Of a stretch of 64,000 nucleotides of DNA, positions 32,528 through 41,714 are shown in pieces. Position 1 is the stretch's first letter; each line of letters begins with the position of its first letter. The translations under genes were made by a program, and so were the position numbers. This stretch comes from an uncultured Eggerthellaceae bacterium (GTDB lineage: Bacteria; Actinomycetota; Coriobacteriia; Coriobacteriales; Eggerthellaceae): positions 1 through 64,000 of the forward strand of contig CAJUQK010000005.1 in the NCBI GenBank assembly GCA_910588205.1, written 5' to 3'. A model generated the notes under the pieces. It was not told the origin of the DNA. It was given only the letters and a program-made list of their open reading frames with translations, and made no database searches.

Positions 32528-33760
32528 TCAAAGCACGCTGGCAAGCGTCTCCGCGGCTTCGCGCCCGTGGCTCTCCTCACAGATCAGTGGCGGCAGGAAG
32601 CGCAATGTAGAGGAACCGGTGGCGTTCACCACGAGCCCTGCCTTGAGCACTGCTTCGGCGATGTCAGGGGCGCTCAAGCCCTCCTGAAGGTCCGCTCCCA
32701 CCATGAGCCCCTCGCCGCGTACGCTCTGAATGGCGGGCAGATCCGCCAGCATCCCCCGGAACGTCGCCCCCACCTGCTGGATGCGGGCACAATGCTCAGG
32801 GCGGTCCAGTTCACGCACGGTAGCCAAGGCAACCGTGACGGCCAGGTTGGAGCCACCGAAGGTAGAGCCATGCTGTCCCGGCTGCAAGACATCCCCAAAG
32901 GCACCTCGTGCAGCACAGGCCCCCGCAGGCATACCCGAAGCGATCCCCTTCGCCATGGTCACCACGTCTGGGATCACCCCTGCCGCCTGGAAGGCGAAAG
33001 GGCGGCCCGTGCGGAAGATGCCGCACTGAACCTCATCCAAGATGAGCAGTGCATGGGCCTCCTGGCTCAAGCGACGTGCCTCCTGCAGGAATTCCGGCGT
33101 ACACAGATTCACTCCGGATTCGCCCTGGATGGGCTCCATCATGATGGCGCAGACGGAATGACCCACCGTCTCCATCAAGCGACGCAGGGCCTCGATGTCA
33201 TTGATAGGCGTGGGCAAGAACCCCTCTGGCAGAGGCTCGAAACCTTGATGCAACCGACTCTGTCCGGTAGCGGCCAAGGTAGCCAAGGTACGCCCGTGGA
33301 AGCTCTTGACCAAGGTGATGATGAGGGTAGGCGCTGTATCCGGATCCTTCCCCTCCGCTTCGAATCGGCGCCGGGCAGCCAGGCGTGCCAGCTTGATGGC
33401 GCATTCGTTGGCTTCCGCCCCAGAATTGGCGAAGAACGTCTTCCAGGCCGTCCGCTGACCTTCGGGCACCTCACGCTCCAGCAGCTCGGAGAGCTTCTTG
33501 GCCAACTGCCCCCGGTTCTCTATATAGAAGTAGTTGCTCACATGGATGAGCTTCTCCGCCTGGCTGGTGAGCGCGCCCACCACTGCCGGATGGCAATGAC
33601 CCAGGCTGCACACCCCGATACCGGAGAGGAAATCCAGGTAGCGCTTGCCGCTTGCGTCTTCCAAGTACATGCCGTTGCCGCGGACGAACTCCACCTCTTT
33701 GCGCGCGAAGGTGGGCATCACGTACTGCTCTTCGAGGTTCATCTGCTCTTGCAAGGTCAT
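32528..33760 (-). CDS. argD: Acetylornithine aminotransferase ArgD
   Basis: A 410-residue class III aminotransferase making N-acetylornithine. Motifs: YLDFLSGIGVCSLGHCHPAVV, FFANSGAEANECAIKLARLA, LLILDEVQCGIFRTG and the PLP-Lys motif VVTMAKGIASGMPAGA. Last gene of the argC-argJ-argB-argD operon, 9 bases after argB. Length and order match typical arginine clusters. Confidence 0.95.
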   Translation of the reverse strand: MTLQEQMNLEEQYVMPTFARKEVEFVRGNGMYLEDASGKRYLDFLSGIGVCSLGHCHPAVVGALTSQAEKLIHVSNYFYIENRGQLAKKLSELLEREVPEGQRTAWKTFFANSGAEANECAIKLARLAARRRFEAEGKDPDTAPTLIITLVKSFHGRTLATLAATGQSRLHQGFEPLPEGFLPTPINDIEALRRLMETVGHSVCAIMMEPIQGESGVNLCTPEFLQEARRLSQEAHALLILDEVQCGIFRTGRPFAFQAAGVIPDVVTMAKGIASGMPAGACAARGAFGDVLQPGQHGSTFGGSNLAVTVALATVRELDRPEHCARIQQVGATFRGMLADLPAIQSVRGEGLMVGADLQEGLSAPDIAEAVLKAGLVVNATGSSTLRFLPPLICEESHGREAAETLASVL

Positions 33761-33769
33761 GAGAGCCTC

Positions 33770-34717
33770 CTATTCATTGCAGATCAGCTTGGCAGCGAAG
33801 TTGCCAAGGGGTGCCGGGTCGAATCCTGCGGGCATCTCATGCCCCGTCACCATGGTGCCGATGCCCTTGTTCGTGAGCGTCTCCAAGAGCAGCGCGTGAG
33901 GCGTAGTCCCGTTCACGATATGGGCCCGAGAAACCCCTGCCTCCAATGCGCGGACACAGGATTCCAGCTTCGGGATCATCCCTCCGGTGTTCGCTCCCTC
34001 CTCCACGATCTTGCGCGCTTCGGCAAGCGTCATGGCAGACACCAGGGAATCCGGATCCGGGTAATCAGCGAAATAGCCATCGATATCCGAGAGGAAGAAG
34101 ACCTTGTGAGCACCAATGGCTGCAGCCAGATGACCCGCCGCCACATCAGCATTCACGTTGTAGCAGCCGTTGTCTTCGCCTATGGCGATGGAAGCGATGA
34201 TAGGGATGTAGTCCGCTGCCACCAGGTCCTCCACCAGGGCAGGGTTGATGCGCGTGATGCGTCCCACGCGTCCAAGGTCCGGAGAAGCGGCTTCGGCCAC
34301 CAGTACGCCCGCATCGGCACCACTGATACCCACGGCCATGTTGCCATGCTGATTCATGGCCTCCACCAGCTCTTGGTTCACCTCTCCGGTGAGCACCCGA
34401 CGGACGATGGTCATAGCCTCATCGGTGGTGACCCGCTGTCCGCGGACGAAGGAGACCTGCACCCCTTCTCGTTCCATGGCAGCGCTAATGGCCTTGCCGC
34501 CCCCGTGGACGATGACCGGGTTCACACCGATGATCTTCAGCAGGACGATATCTGCCATCACCTCAGCCCGCAGCTTCGCATCCACCATGGCTGCACCGCC
34601 GTATTTGATGACGATGGTCTTGCCAGTGACATGCTTGATCCAAGGCATGGCCTCAGTCAGCACATCACCGGTGATGCTGGATACGCCGTCAGGGCGTGTC
34701 TGTCTGTCGAATTGCAT
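33770..34717 (-). CDS. argB: Acetylglutamate kinase ArgB
   Basis: A 315-residue amino-acid kinase phosphorylating N-acetylglutamate. Motifs: TIVIKYGGAAMVD, NPVIVHGGGKAISAAMEREG, GISGADAGVL and NVNADVAAGHLAAAIGAHKVFFLSDIDG. The N-terminal arm before KYGGAAM is of the length seen in arginine-inhibited ArgB proteins. Lies between argJ and argD with short gaps. Confidence 0.95.
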   Translation of the reverse strand: MQFDRQTRPDGVSSITGDVLTEAMPWIKHVTGKTIVIKYGGAAMVDAKLRAEVMADIVLLKIIGVNPVIVHGGGKAISAAMEREGVQVSFVRGQRVTTDEAMTIVRRVLTGEVNQELVEAMNQHGNMAVGISGADAGVLVAEAASPDLGRVGRITRINPALVEDLVAADYIPIIASIAIGEDNGCYNVNADVAAGHLAAAIGAHKVFFLSDIDGYFADYPDPDSLVSAMTLAEARKIVEEGANTGGMIPKLESCVRALEAGVSRAHIVNGTTPHALLLETLTNKGIGTMVTGHEMPAGFDPAPLGNFAAKLICNE

Positions 34718-34732
34718 GATCCTCCTCCGCGG

Positions 34733-36013
34733 CTAGGTGCGGTAGTCTCCATTGATGGAGATGTACTCATGGGTGAGGTCGCACGTCCACAGCGTGGTGC
34801 AGGCCTCCCCGGCCCCTAAATCGATGGCGATGTCCACCTCAGGGTTCTCGAAACGCCTGAGTGCCTCTTCTTCGTCAAAGGCCAGGGCCAGCCCATTCCG
34901 GCAAACAGGAATCCCCAGGATAGAGATATCCACATCCTCTTGTTGGAATGTGGCCCCTGAGCGCCCCGCCGCTGCCGCGATCCGTCCCCAATTGGCATCA
35001 TGGCCAGCTATGGCCGTTTTGACCAGGGGCGAATTCGCCACCGTACGGGCCACTGCATCCGCATCCTCGGGCGTACGGGCCCCCGTGACGATAACATTCA
35101 CCAGCTTCGTTGCCCCTTCACCATCCTTGGCCATCTCCTTCGCCAAGCGGATGCACACCTGGGTCAAAGCCTCTTCGAAAGCGGCGAAGGCACCCGTGCC
35201 CGGCTCGAAGGCAGGCGCACCCGCAAGTGAGGCCGATCCCGAGGCCAGTGCGATACAAGTATCATTGGTAGAGGTATCGGAATCCACCGTGACCTTGTTG
35301 AAGCTGACATCGGCCGCTCGCTTGAGCGCTCCGCGCAGGTCCCGAGGCTTCACCGGTGCATCGGTGGTGACAACGGCGATCATCGTAGCCATGTTCGGCA
35401 TGATCATGCCAGAGCCCTTCGCCATGGCCCCCACCGTGAAGGTACAACCCTCATAGCCCAGGCCATCGCCTGAGAAAGAGCAAGCAGCTTCCTTGGAATA
35501 GGTATCGGTGGTCATGATGGCGTTGGCCGCATCTGCTCCCCCCTCCCGGGAGAGTTGAGCGAAGACGCGAGGGAGCCCCTCTTGATACGGCTCCAGAGGC
35601 AATTGCACACCGATGACCCCCGTAGAGGCCACCAGTACCTCATCAGAGGGACACCCTATTACCTGAGCTGTCATCCGAGCCGCTTCGAAAGCGGCATCCA
35701 ATCCCTTCTGGCCGGTAGCCGCATTCGCATTACCGGAATTCACCACCACCGCACGAGTGCAGCCGTAGGACTCCCCCTCCGCTTCCGTCTCGAGGATATG
35801 CCTGCAATAGCGCACTGGGGCTGCGCAAAAGACGTTCTGGGTGAAGACTCCTGCCGCTGCGCAAGGCTCATCCGCCACCACGAGCGCCAAGTCGAGCCGG
35901 TTCGGGTTAGCTCGGAAGCCCGCATGGATGCCCGCCGCCTGGAACCCCTGGGCGGAGGTGACACCGCCACCCTCTATCCAGTGGAGCAGCCCTGTCTGCT
36001 CAGGAGCCGTCAT
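34733..36013 (-). CDS. argJ: Glutamate N-acetyltransferase / ornithine acetyltransferase ArgJ
   Basis: A 426-residue Ntn-type enzyme recycling the acetyl group in arginine synthesis. The self-cleavage Thr is in GMIMPNMATMIAVVTTDA; VNSGNANAATGQKG and VDSDTSTNDTCIALASG are further signatures. The ATG at 36013 overlaps the argC stop (TCAT on the + strand at 36010-36013), a translational coupling. A longer in-frame form inside argC is rejected. Confidence 0.95.
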   Translation of the reverse strand: MTAPEQTGLLHWIEGGGVTSAQGFQAAGIHAGFRANPNRLDLALVVADEPCAAAGVFTQNVFCAAPVRYCRHILETEAEGESYGCTRAVVVNSGNANAATGQKGLDAAFEAARMTAQVIGCPSDEVLVASTGVIGVQLPLEPYQEGLPRVFAQLSREGGADAANAIMTTDTYSKEAACSFSGDGLGYEGCTFTVGAMAKGSGMIMPNMATMIAVVTTDAPVKPRDLRGALKRAADVSFNKVTVDSDTSTNDTCIALASGSASLAGAPAFEPGTGAFAAFEEALTQVCIRLAKEMAKDGEGATKLVNVIVTGARTPEDADAVARTVANSPLVKTAIAGHDANWGRIAAAAGRSGATFQQEDVDISILGIPVCRNGLALAFDEEEALRRFENPEVDIAIDLGAGEACTTLWTCDLTHEYISINGDYRT

Positions 36014-37074
36014 AGGGGCAACGCCACGCTTTCCAAGCCTGCGCTCTCGGGCAGGCCGAGGACGATATTGGCACACTGGACCGCCTGACCCGCCGCCCCT
36101 TTGCCCAGATTGTCAATGGCCCCTGTTGCGATGATGCAGCGGGTGCGACGGTCGAAGGCAACACCTATCTGGGCCCGATTCGTGCCAGCCACGGATGCGG
36201 TGCGCGGCTGGGTGCCCTGAGGCAACACCGTGACGAAAGTGCAGCCCTCGTAGAACTCTTCATAGAGCCGCTGGACATCCTCAGCCGAGGCCACCGGAGC
36301 GTCCGGGCTCACGGGAATGGTCACCGTGGAGAGCAACCCACGGTTCAGAGGAGCCAGGTGCGGGGTGAAGACCAGCTGGTCTTCCAGCTGGAGGATCTGC
36401 TCTATCTCCGGCGTGTGCCGATGAGTAGAGACCCCGTAAGCCTCCAGATTCTCATCGGCGAAGCAGAAATGAGTGCGCGCCGAGGGCTTCTTACCAGCAC
36501 CCGTGACACCGGAGATGGCATCTGCCACCACCACGGCCCCTTCGCGCAAGAGCCCGGCCCGCAGAGCCGGAGCCGCCGCCAGCGAGGTTGCCGTGGGGTA
36601 GCAACCCGCACAAGCCACCACCACCGGGAGCTTCTCTTCATGGCGCTCATAGGCTGTTTGCAGAGCCTCGGGGAACAGTTCCGGTAGACCGAAGGAGCTC
36701 TGGGCCAGCAGATCTAACTGGGTATGGGGCACCCCGTACCAGGCCTCATAGGTCAGAGGGTCCTTCAAACGGAAATCCGCAGACAGGTCGATGGCCACCG
36801 CGCCGCTTTCCACGATCTTGGGCGTCAACTCAAGGGATGCCGTGTGAGGCACTGCCAGAAAGACCACATCCAGTCCTTTTCGAAGGAGCTCGTCCCTTTC
36901 GCAGAATGCCAGATCAGAGACGCCAGAAAAGGCAGGATACACCTCCGAGAGCGGCGTGCCCTTCAGGGAATCCGATGCGATAGCCGCTAGTTCCATATCT
37001 GGATGAGCGGCAAGGATATGGGTCAGTTGCACCCCGGCGAACCCCGCTGCCCCCAACACGCCAGCCTGTATCAC
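36010..37074 (-). CDS. argC: N-acetyl-gamma-glutamyl-phosphate reductase ArgC
   Basis: A 354-residue NADP-dependent reductase. N-terminal dinucleotide fold AGVLGAAGFAGVQLTHILAAHPD, catalytic Cys in VVACAGCYPTATSLAAAP, and TPHLAPLNRGLLSTVTIPV near the C-terminus. First gene of the arginine operon. Upstream (37075-37271) lies the promoter region shared with the divergent glutamate-cysteine ligase-like gene; a TGAATAC half-site near 37159 could be part of an ArgR box but no full box was found. Confidence 0.95.
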   Translation of the reverse strand: MIQAGVLGAAGFAGVQLTHILAAHPDMELAAIASDSLKGTPLSEVYPAFSGVSDLAFCERDELLRKGLDVVFLAVPHTASLELTPKIVESGAVAIDLSADFRLKDPLTYEAWYGVPHTQLDLLAQSSFGLPELFPEALQTAYERHEEKLPVVVACAGCYPTATSLAAAPALRAGLLREGAVVVADAISGVTGAGKKPSARTHFCFADENLEAYGVSTHRHTPEIEQILQLEDQLVFTPHLAPLNRGLLSTVTIPVSPDAPVASAEDVQRLYEEFYEGCTFVTVLPQGTQPRTASVAGTNRAQIGVAFDRRTRCIIATGAIDNLGKGAAGQAVQCANIVLGLPESAGLESVALPL

Positions 37075-37307
37075 AGCCCCTCCTCATCTCAGCCGCTTCG
37101 CTGTCCTCTTCGCTTCCGGCTGCGGCCTCAACCGCTCACGCCCCACAACGAACGACTATGTATTCAAAACGGTCACAATTCTGCGCCGGTCGCTTCCGAT
37201 GAGCGTTCCGACCTCCGACGTTTTGCTACCATCTTTGGCTCGAAAGGGCATTTTACATAAGGCATGGGCGAATGAGGCCTGTGCCGAAAGGATTCGGGGT
37301 AACCGAC

Positions 37308-38573
37308 ATGGGGAAACAGCCCGCGCGGGAACAGAACGTGAAGGCCATCACCAACTACTTCGAAAGCGGCATCAAGCCGTCTGTGAAGCATATCGGGATA
37401 GAGCTTGAGCACACGCTGGTCCACCAAAGCGGCCGCCCTGTCTCCTATCTTGACCCCGACGGGCAAGAGTCCATCCTGGAGAAGCTGGGGCAGCACTATC
37501 CCACGGTTACGCGGGATGATGCCGGAAACGTCACCATGCTCTCCGACGGCCGAGCCAACGTAACCATCGAACCCGCTGCTCAGATAGAGGTCTCTGCGGG
37601 GCCCTTCGATGACCTGGAAAGCGCCCTTGAATGCTTGGATGGTTTCCAAGCTGAGCTCGAGCAGGCTGCCGGAGAGGATATCCACGTGCTTGCCCTGGGC
37701 TATCACCCCACCATGCGGGCCATAGACCTATCGCTTATCCCGAAAGCGCGCTACCAGATCATGAATGAATACCTGGGAGCCATATCTATGTACGGCATCT
37801 GCATGATGCGCGGGTCTGCCGCCACCCAAGTCTCCATTGATTACCGCTCGGTGGATGATTGCCTTCGGAAGATGAGGCTCGCGAATGCCCTCGTGCCGCT
37901 GCTGGCTCTCATGACAGATAACGCTCCCCTCTTCGAAGCCGCACCGCGACCTCATCAGATGATGCGCACCCAAATCTGGGAGCAGTGCGACCCAGACCGC
38001 TGCGGCACCGTACCAGGGGTCATGGAAGAAGGATTCACCTGGGAGGCCTACGCGGAATACATCCTGGACACACCCGCCATGGTGGATCTTTCCACCGGCA
38101 CCCCTCAGCTGTCTCAAAAGACCTTCGGTGACATCTTCGCTGACCGCGTCATGACCGAAGCGGATGTGGAGCATGCGCTCTCCGTCTTCTTCACCGATGT
38201 GCGCCTCAAGCGCTACATAGAGATACGTCCTGCCGACGCCATGGCCGCCGAATATGCCGTTGCCTATGGGGCACTGATCAAGGGGCTGTTCTATTCAGAC
38301 GAGTCCTTGGACCGGCTGGATGAGATCTTCAATGGTGTTACAACCCAAGATATCGTCCAGGCAAAGGCCGCGCTGATGGCCAACGGTTATGAGGGAAGGA
38401 TCTACGGATCATCGGCAGCAGCCCTGGCTGACCAGCTCATCAGCTTGGCGGCCACCGGATTGCCCGCCTCAGAAACCCATCTACTGAAGCCCCTGGCGGC
38501 TCTGGTCGCATCCCGGTGCACGCTGGCGGACTTGCAGATAGAGGCAGCCCATCAAGACCAGGCTGCACAGTAA
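37308..38573 (+). CDS. Glutamate-cysteine ligase-like protein (GCS2 family)
   Basis: A 421-residue protein of the glutamate-cysteine ligase family 2 (plant/actinobacterial EgtA type). Seen: HIGIELEHTLVHQSGRPVSYLD, VTIEPAAQIEVSAGP (the acidic metal and substrate segment), LALGYHPTMR, ARYQIMNEYL and a C-terminal EIRPADAMAAEYA. It should form gamma-glutamyl-cysteine from Glu and Cys. No glutathione synthetase is nearby, so the product may be used as such. ATG 37308 is chosen because the N-terminus then matches the family; ATG 37272 gives 12 extra residues. Confidence 0.85.
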   Translation: MGKQPAREQNVKAITNYFESGIKPSVKHIGIELEHTLVHQSGRPVSYLDPDGQESILEKLGQHYPTVTRDDAGNVTMLSDGRANVTIEPAAQIEVSAGPFDDLESALECLDGFQAELEQAAGEDIHVLALGYHPTMRAIDLSLIPKARYQIMNEYLGAISMYGICMMRGSAATQVSIDYRSVDDCLRKMRLANALVPLLALMTDNAPLFEAAPRPHQMMRTQIWEQCDPDRCGTVPGVMEEGFTWEAYAEYILDTPAMVDLSTGTPQLSQKTFGDIFADRVMTEADVEHALSVFFTDVRLKRYIEIRPADAMAAEYAVAYGALIKGLFYSDESLDRLDEIFNGVTTQDIVQAKAALMANGYEGRIYGSSAAALADQLISLAATGLPASETHLLKPLAALVASRCTLADLQIEAAHQDQAAQ

Positions 38574-38599
38574 AGGTTCTCAAAGATAGGAGGAAGGCC

Positions 38600-39028
38600 A
38601 TGAGCAATGAAGGCAAGATGGTCAAGATCCACTACACGGGCTCGCTTGACGACGGTGAGGTATTCGATACTTCCCGCCTCAGCGGGGAGCCCATCGAATT
38701 CGAATGCATGGCCGGTACTGTCATCAAGGGCTTCGACGATGCCGTCAAGGATATGGAAGTGGGAGACAAGAAGCACATCCATCTTGAGCCAGAGGAAGCC
38801 TACGGAGACATCCGCGAAGAGCTGATCCAGACCGTTCCCACCTCCAGCGTCCCCAATGCTCAAGATCTGCCTGTGGGCGAGACCGTCTACATGCAAGGTC
38901 CCAGCGGCCCCTTCCCGGCAAAGGTGGTCAGTGTGGATGACGACCATGTCGTGTTCGATATGAACCATCCCATGGCGGGCAAGCCTTTGAACTTCGAACT
39001 TGAGCTGGTAGAAGTCAGGGAGAAGTAG
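38600..39028 (+). CDS. FKBP-type peptidyl-prolyl isomerase, SlyD-like
   Basis: A 142-residue SlyD-type isomerase and chaperone. VKIHYTGSLDDGEVFDTSR starts the FKBP fold, an IF (insert-in-flap) domain spans about residues 70-120, and NHPMAGKPLNFELELVEVRE closes it. It lacks the His-rich metal-binding tail of E. coli SlyD. AGGAGGAAGG precedes the ATG at 38600. It follows the ligase gene by 26 bases and is probably in the same transcript. Confidence 0.93.
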   Translation: MSNEGKMVKIHYTGSLDDGEVFDTSRLSGEPIEFECMAGTVIKGFDDAVKDMEVGDKKHIHLEPEEAYGDIREELIQTVPTSSVPNAQDLPVGETVYMQGPSGPFPAKVVSVDDDHVVFDMNHPMAGKPLNFELELVEVREK

Positions 39029-39125
39029 TCCTTAGTGCCCCCGAGCGCACCCCCATTTACAACCTCACACTGACCTGCATTTGCTGTATGACGAATGCCC
39101 TTGGGATCGTTTGCGCTCATAGCCG

Positions 39126-40070
39126 CTACCGTACTGACGCATCTGACTCCTCTATCTCTCGCAACTCTTCTTCAGCAGCTGCTTTGACAGCCTTGCGCTT
39201 CTCGAATCTCAAGGGGATGCATTCGCTGAAGATGATGCCGCAGAAAATGAGCCCGAAGCCGATATAGGCCGCGGGACTCGGCATCTCGCCCAGGAAGAGC
39301 ACGGCGAAGAGCACCCCGAAGACCGATTCCAGAGACAAGAAGAGGGATGCTTGAGCCGGTTCGGTATGGGCTACTCCCACATTCTGCAGCAATATGGCTA
39401 GACAGGAAGCGAATACCGCCAAGTAGATCAGGTTGCCCCAGGTCTCAGCGCCAAAAGAGGCGAAGTCCGGGACGGGCTCCGTCACCGCCCCGAAAGCGAA
39501 CCCCATGACACCGGCCACTAAGAACTGCACGATGGTGAGCACGGTGACAGAACATCCCGGAGCTAGCTTTGCGGTCATGATGACATGCAGGCTCAGGAAG
39601 AAGGCTGAGAGCAGCGTGACCGCATCTCCGAAGCGCAAGCTGAACCCTGAAGAGCCGCTGTAGGCCACGAAGCCAAGGCCTACCATGCAGAGCAACGCAG
39701 CTGTGATGGTGAACCGCGTAGGGCGCACCTTCGCGATGACCCAATTCAAGAACGGGATGATGACCACATAGAAGGTGGTGAGGAAGGCGCTATTGGACGC
39801 GCTGGTATCCGTCAGCCCCAGCGTATTCGTCCCATAGGACAAGAAGAGCAGGACCCCGAGCACGGCTCCTGCCATAAGATGCTTCCCATCCAGGCGATGC
39901 AGCAGCTTCGGTGCCATGATGACCCCCAGCAAGATGCCTGCGGCCAGGAACCGGAAGCCCACGATCCAAGCGGGGCTCACTTCGCCCACCGCCGCTTTCA
40001 CTACCACGGTTCCCAACCCCCAGATGGCCGTCGCCAGCACCATGAGCGCTTTGTAGAACCATTGCGGCAT
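39126..40070 (-). CDS. EamA/DMT-family transporter
   Basis: A 314-residue drug/metabolite transporter with ten helices formed by two EamA repeats (ATAIWGLGTVVVKAAVGEVSPAWIVGFRFLAAG and the second half from SAFFLSLHVIMTAK). The C-terminus is charged (RKAVKAAAEEELREIEESD). ATG 40070 places the first helix at the N-terminus; ATG 40103 is an alternative. Substrate unknown. Convergent with the SlyD-like gene. Confidence 0.9.
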   Translation of the reverse strand: MPQWFYKALMVLATAIWGLGTVVVKAAVGEVSPAWIVGFRFLAAGILLGVIMAPKLLHRLDGKHLMAGAVLGVLLFLSYGTNTLGLTDTSASNSAFLTTFYVVIIPFLNWVIAKVRPTRFTITAALLCMVGLGFVAYSGSSGFSLRFGDAVTLLSAFFLSLHVIMTAKLAPGCSVTVLTIVQFLVAGVMGFAFGAVTEPVPDFASFGAETWGNLIYLAVFASCLAILLQNVGVAHTEPAQASLFLSLESVFGVLFAVLFLGEMPSPAAYIGFGLIFCGIIFSECIPLRFEKRKAVKAAAEEELREIEESDASVR

Positions 40071-40182
40071 ATGTGACCCACGCAATCTCATGGGGTGCAG
40101 CATAGCATCTTGCCGACAGGCTTCCCAGCATCCTTATGGCTGTCTTGAAGCTCTTGGGGCTGACCCAAAGTCTTACCAATCT

Positions 40183-40421
40183 GGGCCGTACGCGTTCGGC
40201 CCTACGGGTGATGTTACGTTTCTTGAGTGCGAGCCGAGCACGTTCGGCCCCTACGAGTGATGTTGCATTCTCTGGATTGCCGCATCGGGCCGATCTAGAT
40301 CGGCCCCTACACTGATAATAGGAGATGCATTGCAAATGGTGCCGATGCGGTGTCTCAGACCCCTACTGCCGCCCTACAGGTGTCGTATCCGGATGTTGTA
40401 GGGGCGGATCATGATCCGTAT
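40183..40421. repeat. Cluster of four palindromic intergenic repeats
   Basis: Four related palindromes lie in the gap downstream of the J-domain gene: 40183-40205, 40231-40254, 40287-40310 and 40395-40421. The best is GGGCCGATCTAGATCGGCCC followed by CTAC. The shared pattern is (GTA)GGGGCCGAnnnnnnTCGGCCCC(TAC). The spacer GGTGATGTT/GAGTGATGTT follows the first two copies. Related copies occur at 45.1 kb. The remaining part of the 40104-40590 gap holds one small candidate gene (40409-40546). Confidence 0.8.
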
Positions 40422-40546
40422 ACGACTATCCAAACCCCATCAGGCCCTACGGCCATCGCTACCACCTTCGCCCCAAGCGTAAGCTTCAGATTGATGGTGT
40501 TATAAGCTTCCTCGGAATTTCGGTATACCTCGACGTTTTGTTCCAT
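40409..40546 (-). CDS. Small hypothetical protein (45 residues)
   Basis: A 45-residue reading frame starting at ATG 40546 with AGAGGAT just upstream, sequence beginning MEQNVEVYRNSEEAYNTIN and ending with a hydrophobic WIVVYGS. Amino-acid make-up is protein-like (alternating charged and hydrophobic residues). Its stop codon lies inside one of the palindromic repeats, so it may be truncated or end by chance there. Function unknown. Confidence 0.45.
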   Translation of the reverse strand: MEQNVEVYRNSEEAYNTINLKLTLGAKVVAMAVGPDGVWIVVYGS

Positions 40547-40591
40547 ATCCTCTGATACCCCATCATCTTATCCTGCAACGTCTTCGTGCGA

Positions 40592-40942
40592 TTAGTAATT
40601 CCTGCGCGCAAGAACAGAATTCAAAGCCTGTCCGAAGTTGTAAGCACTCGGGTTCCGATCTATCCAGCTCGCGTCACAGCTGGCACACGAAGCTGCGTGT
40701 CCAGTTCGCGCCACGGGTTCGGAAACGAGCGTTTCCGCCCCTTCATCGAAGAGCCTTTGCAGAAGATCCTTCGCAACGTTGACATCCTGGGTCAGGCGCG
40801 TTGCATCGTCATATTCTTTGCTGCCCGCAGGATGCTTGTCCGGATGATACTGTTTGAGCGCATGGAAGTACGCTTTCCGCAGATCCGTTGCAGAATAACA
40901 CCCTTGCAGCTCAAGAATATCTTCAGCCTCACGCTTATCCAT
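40592..40942 (-). CDS. J-domain protein
   Basis: A 116-residue protein with an N-terminal J domain (residues 5-65) including the HPD motif at 33-35 (LKQYHPDKHPAG). A CxxC pair follows (AASCASCDASW) near residue 86-89. It should stimulate a DnaK-type ATPase on a specific client. It lies directly downstream of the 176-residue gene and the coiled-coil gene on the same strand, so it may serve that surface or membrane protein. Complete. Confidence 0.82.
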   Translation of the reverse strand: MDKREAEDILELQGCYSATDLRKAYFHALKQYHPDKHPAGSKEYDDATRLTQDVNVAKDLLQRLFDEGAETLVSEPVARTGHAASCASCDASWIDRNPSAYNFGQALNSVLARRNY

Positions 40943-40959
40943 CGTTCGTTCTCCTGGAA

Positions 40960-41694
40960 TCAGTAATATCCGACCTGGGACTCAGCAAGATTCTCAACAC
41001 CGAAACAGGGAGACCCGCTGAGGGCCGAGGAGACCATGCGGTGCACCGCGTCATACCACAGGCGCTCTTCATTGGCTTTCCGCATGCTCGACCTCTGCGT
41101 GAATCCTCCGATCATGGAAGACACCTCGGCATCCTTGAAAGCGGTGAGATCCAGCAAGTATTTGCGATCCTTCCTCAGCTTGCTCGACGAAGCACTGCCA
41201 TTCGAAACTTCGGAGTCATATCTCTCACGACGCAGTTGGCGGCTTTCTCCCATCCTCCATACTGTTATACGCCTTGATGAGTCAACGGAAGATCCCATCC
41301 TTCCGCCACGCTGCATGCGCAGACAATAGGCATACCATTTCGTGCTCTTATCCGGAAAACCTATATAGATACCGACATCAGTCCCATGATCGAGCTTGAT
41401 GAAGTCGATGTAGAGATCGTCCGCGTTCTGATTCGAAGGAAATTCCCCGCATCGAACCATGCGATCCTTTTCTGCCAACAGCAAATCCAAGACAGCATCT
41501 ATGGGATCGTTGAAAGTTTGCGAAAGCCGGTACTCGCCGATGTAGTCGAGGCTCCATATCCGAGCGAGCTCATTGGCGACGCTTCGACCGAGATACTCTT
41601 GCGCCCTCGAACCGAGGGGCGGTCTTGCTACAGACTACCCCGCGATCGAAGTCTCATCGCGCAAAAACGAATCCAGTCGATCCAGAAGCGTCAT
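40960..41694 (-). pseudogene. Unknown gene interrupted by an in-frame TAG
   Basis: An open frame of 225 codons ends at 40960. Its first possible start is a TTG at 41490, giving 176 residues. Upstream in the same frame lies an ATG at 41694 (21 bases after the preceding stop) and codons for MTLLDRLDSFLRDETSIAG, then a TAG at 41635-41637, then protein-like sequence continuing without break into the 176-residue part. This looks like one 244-residue gene cut by an amber codon. The body has TKWYAYCLRMQRGG and a conserved-looking WYDAVHRMVSS near the end; no family recognised. Confidence 0.6.
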
Positions 41695-41714
41695 GGTCAA
41701 CGCAGCCTATGAGC

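Noticed and set aside
32378..34819. 813-codon forward frame opposite argD and argB
   Set aside because: Antisense shadow of confidently identified arginine genes.
37140..37180. Full ArgR box upstream of argC
   Set aside because: Only one TGAATAC-like half-site is present; no paired site, so it is not called.
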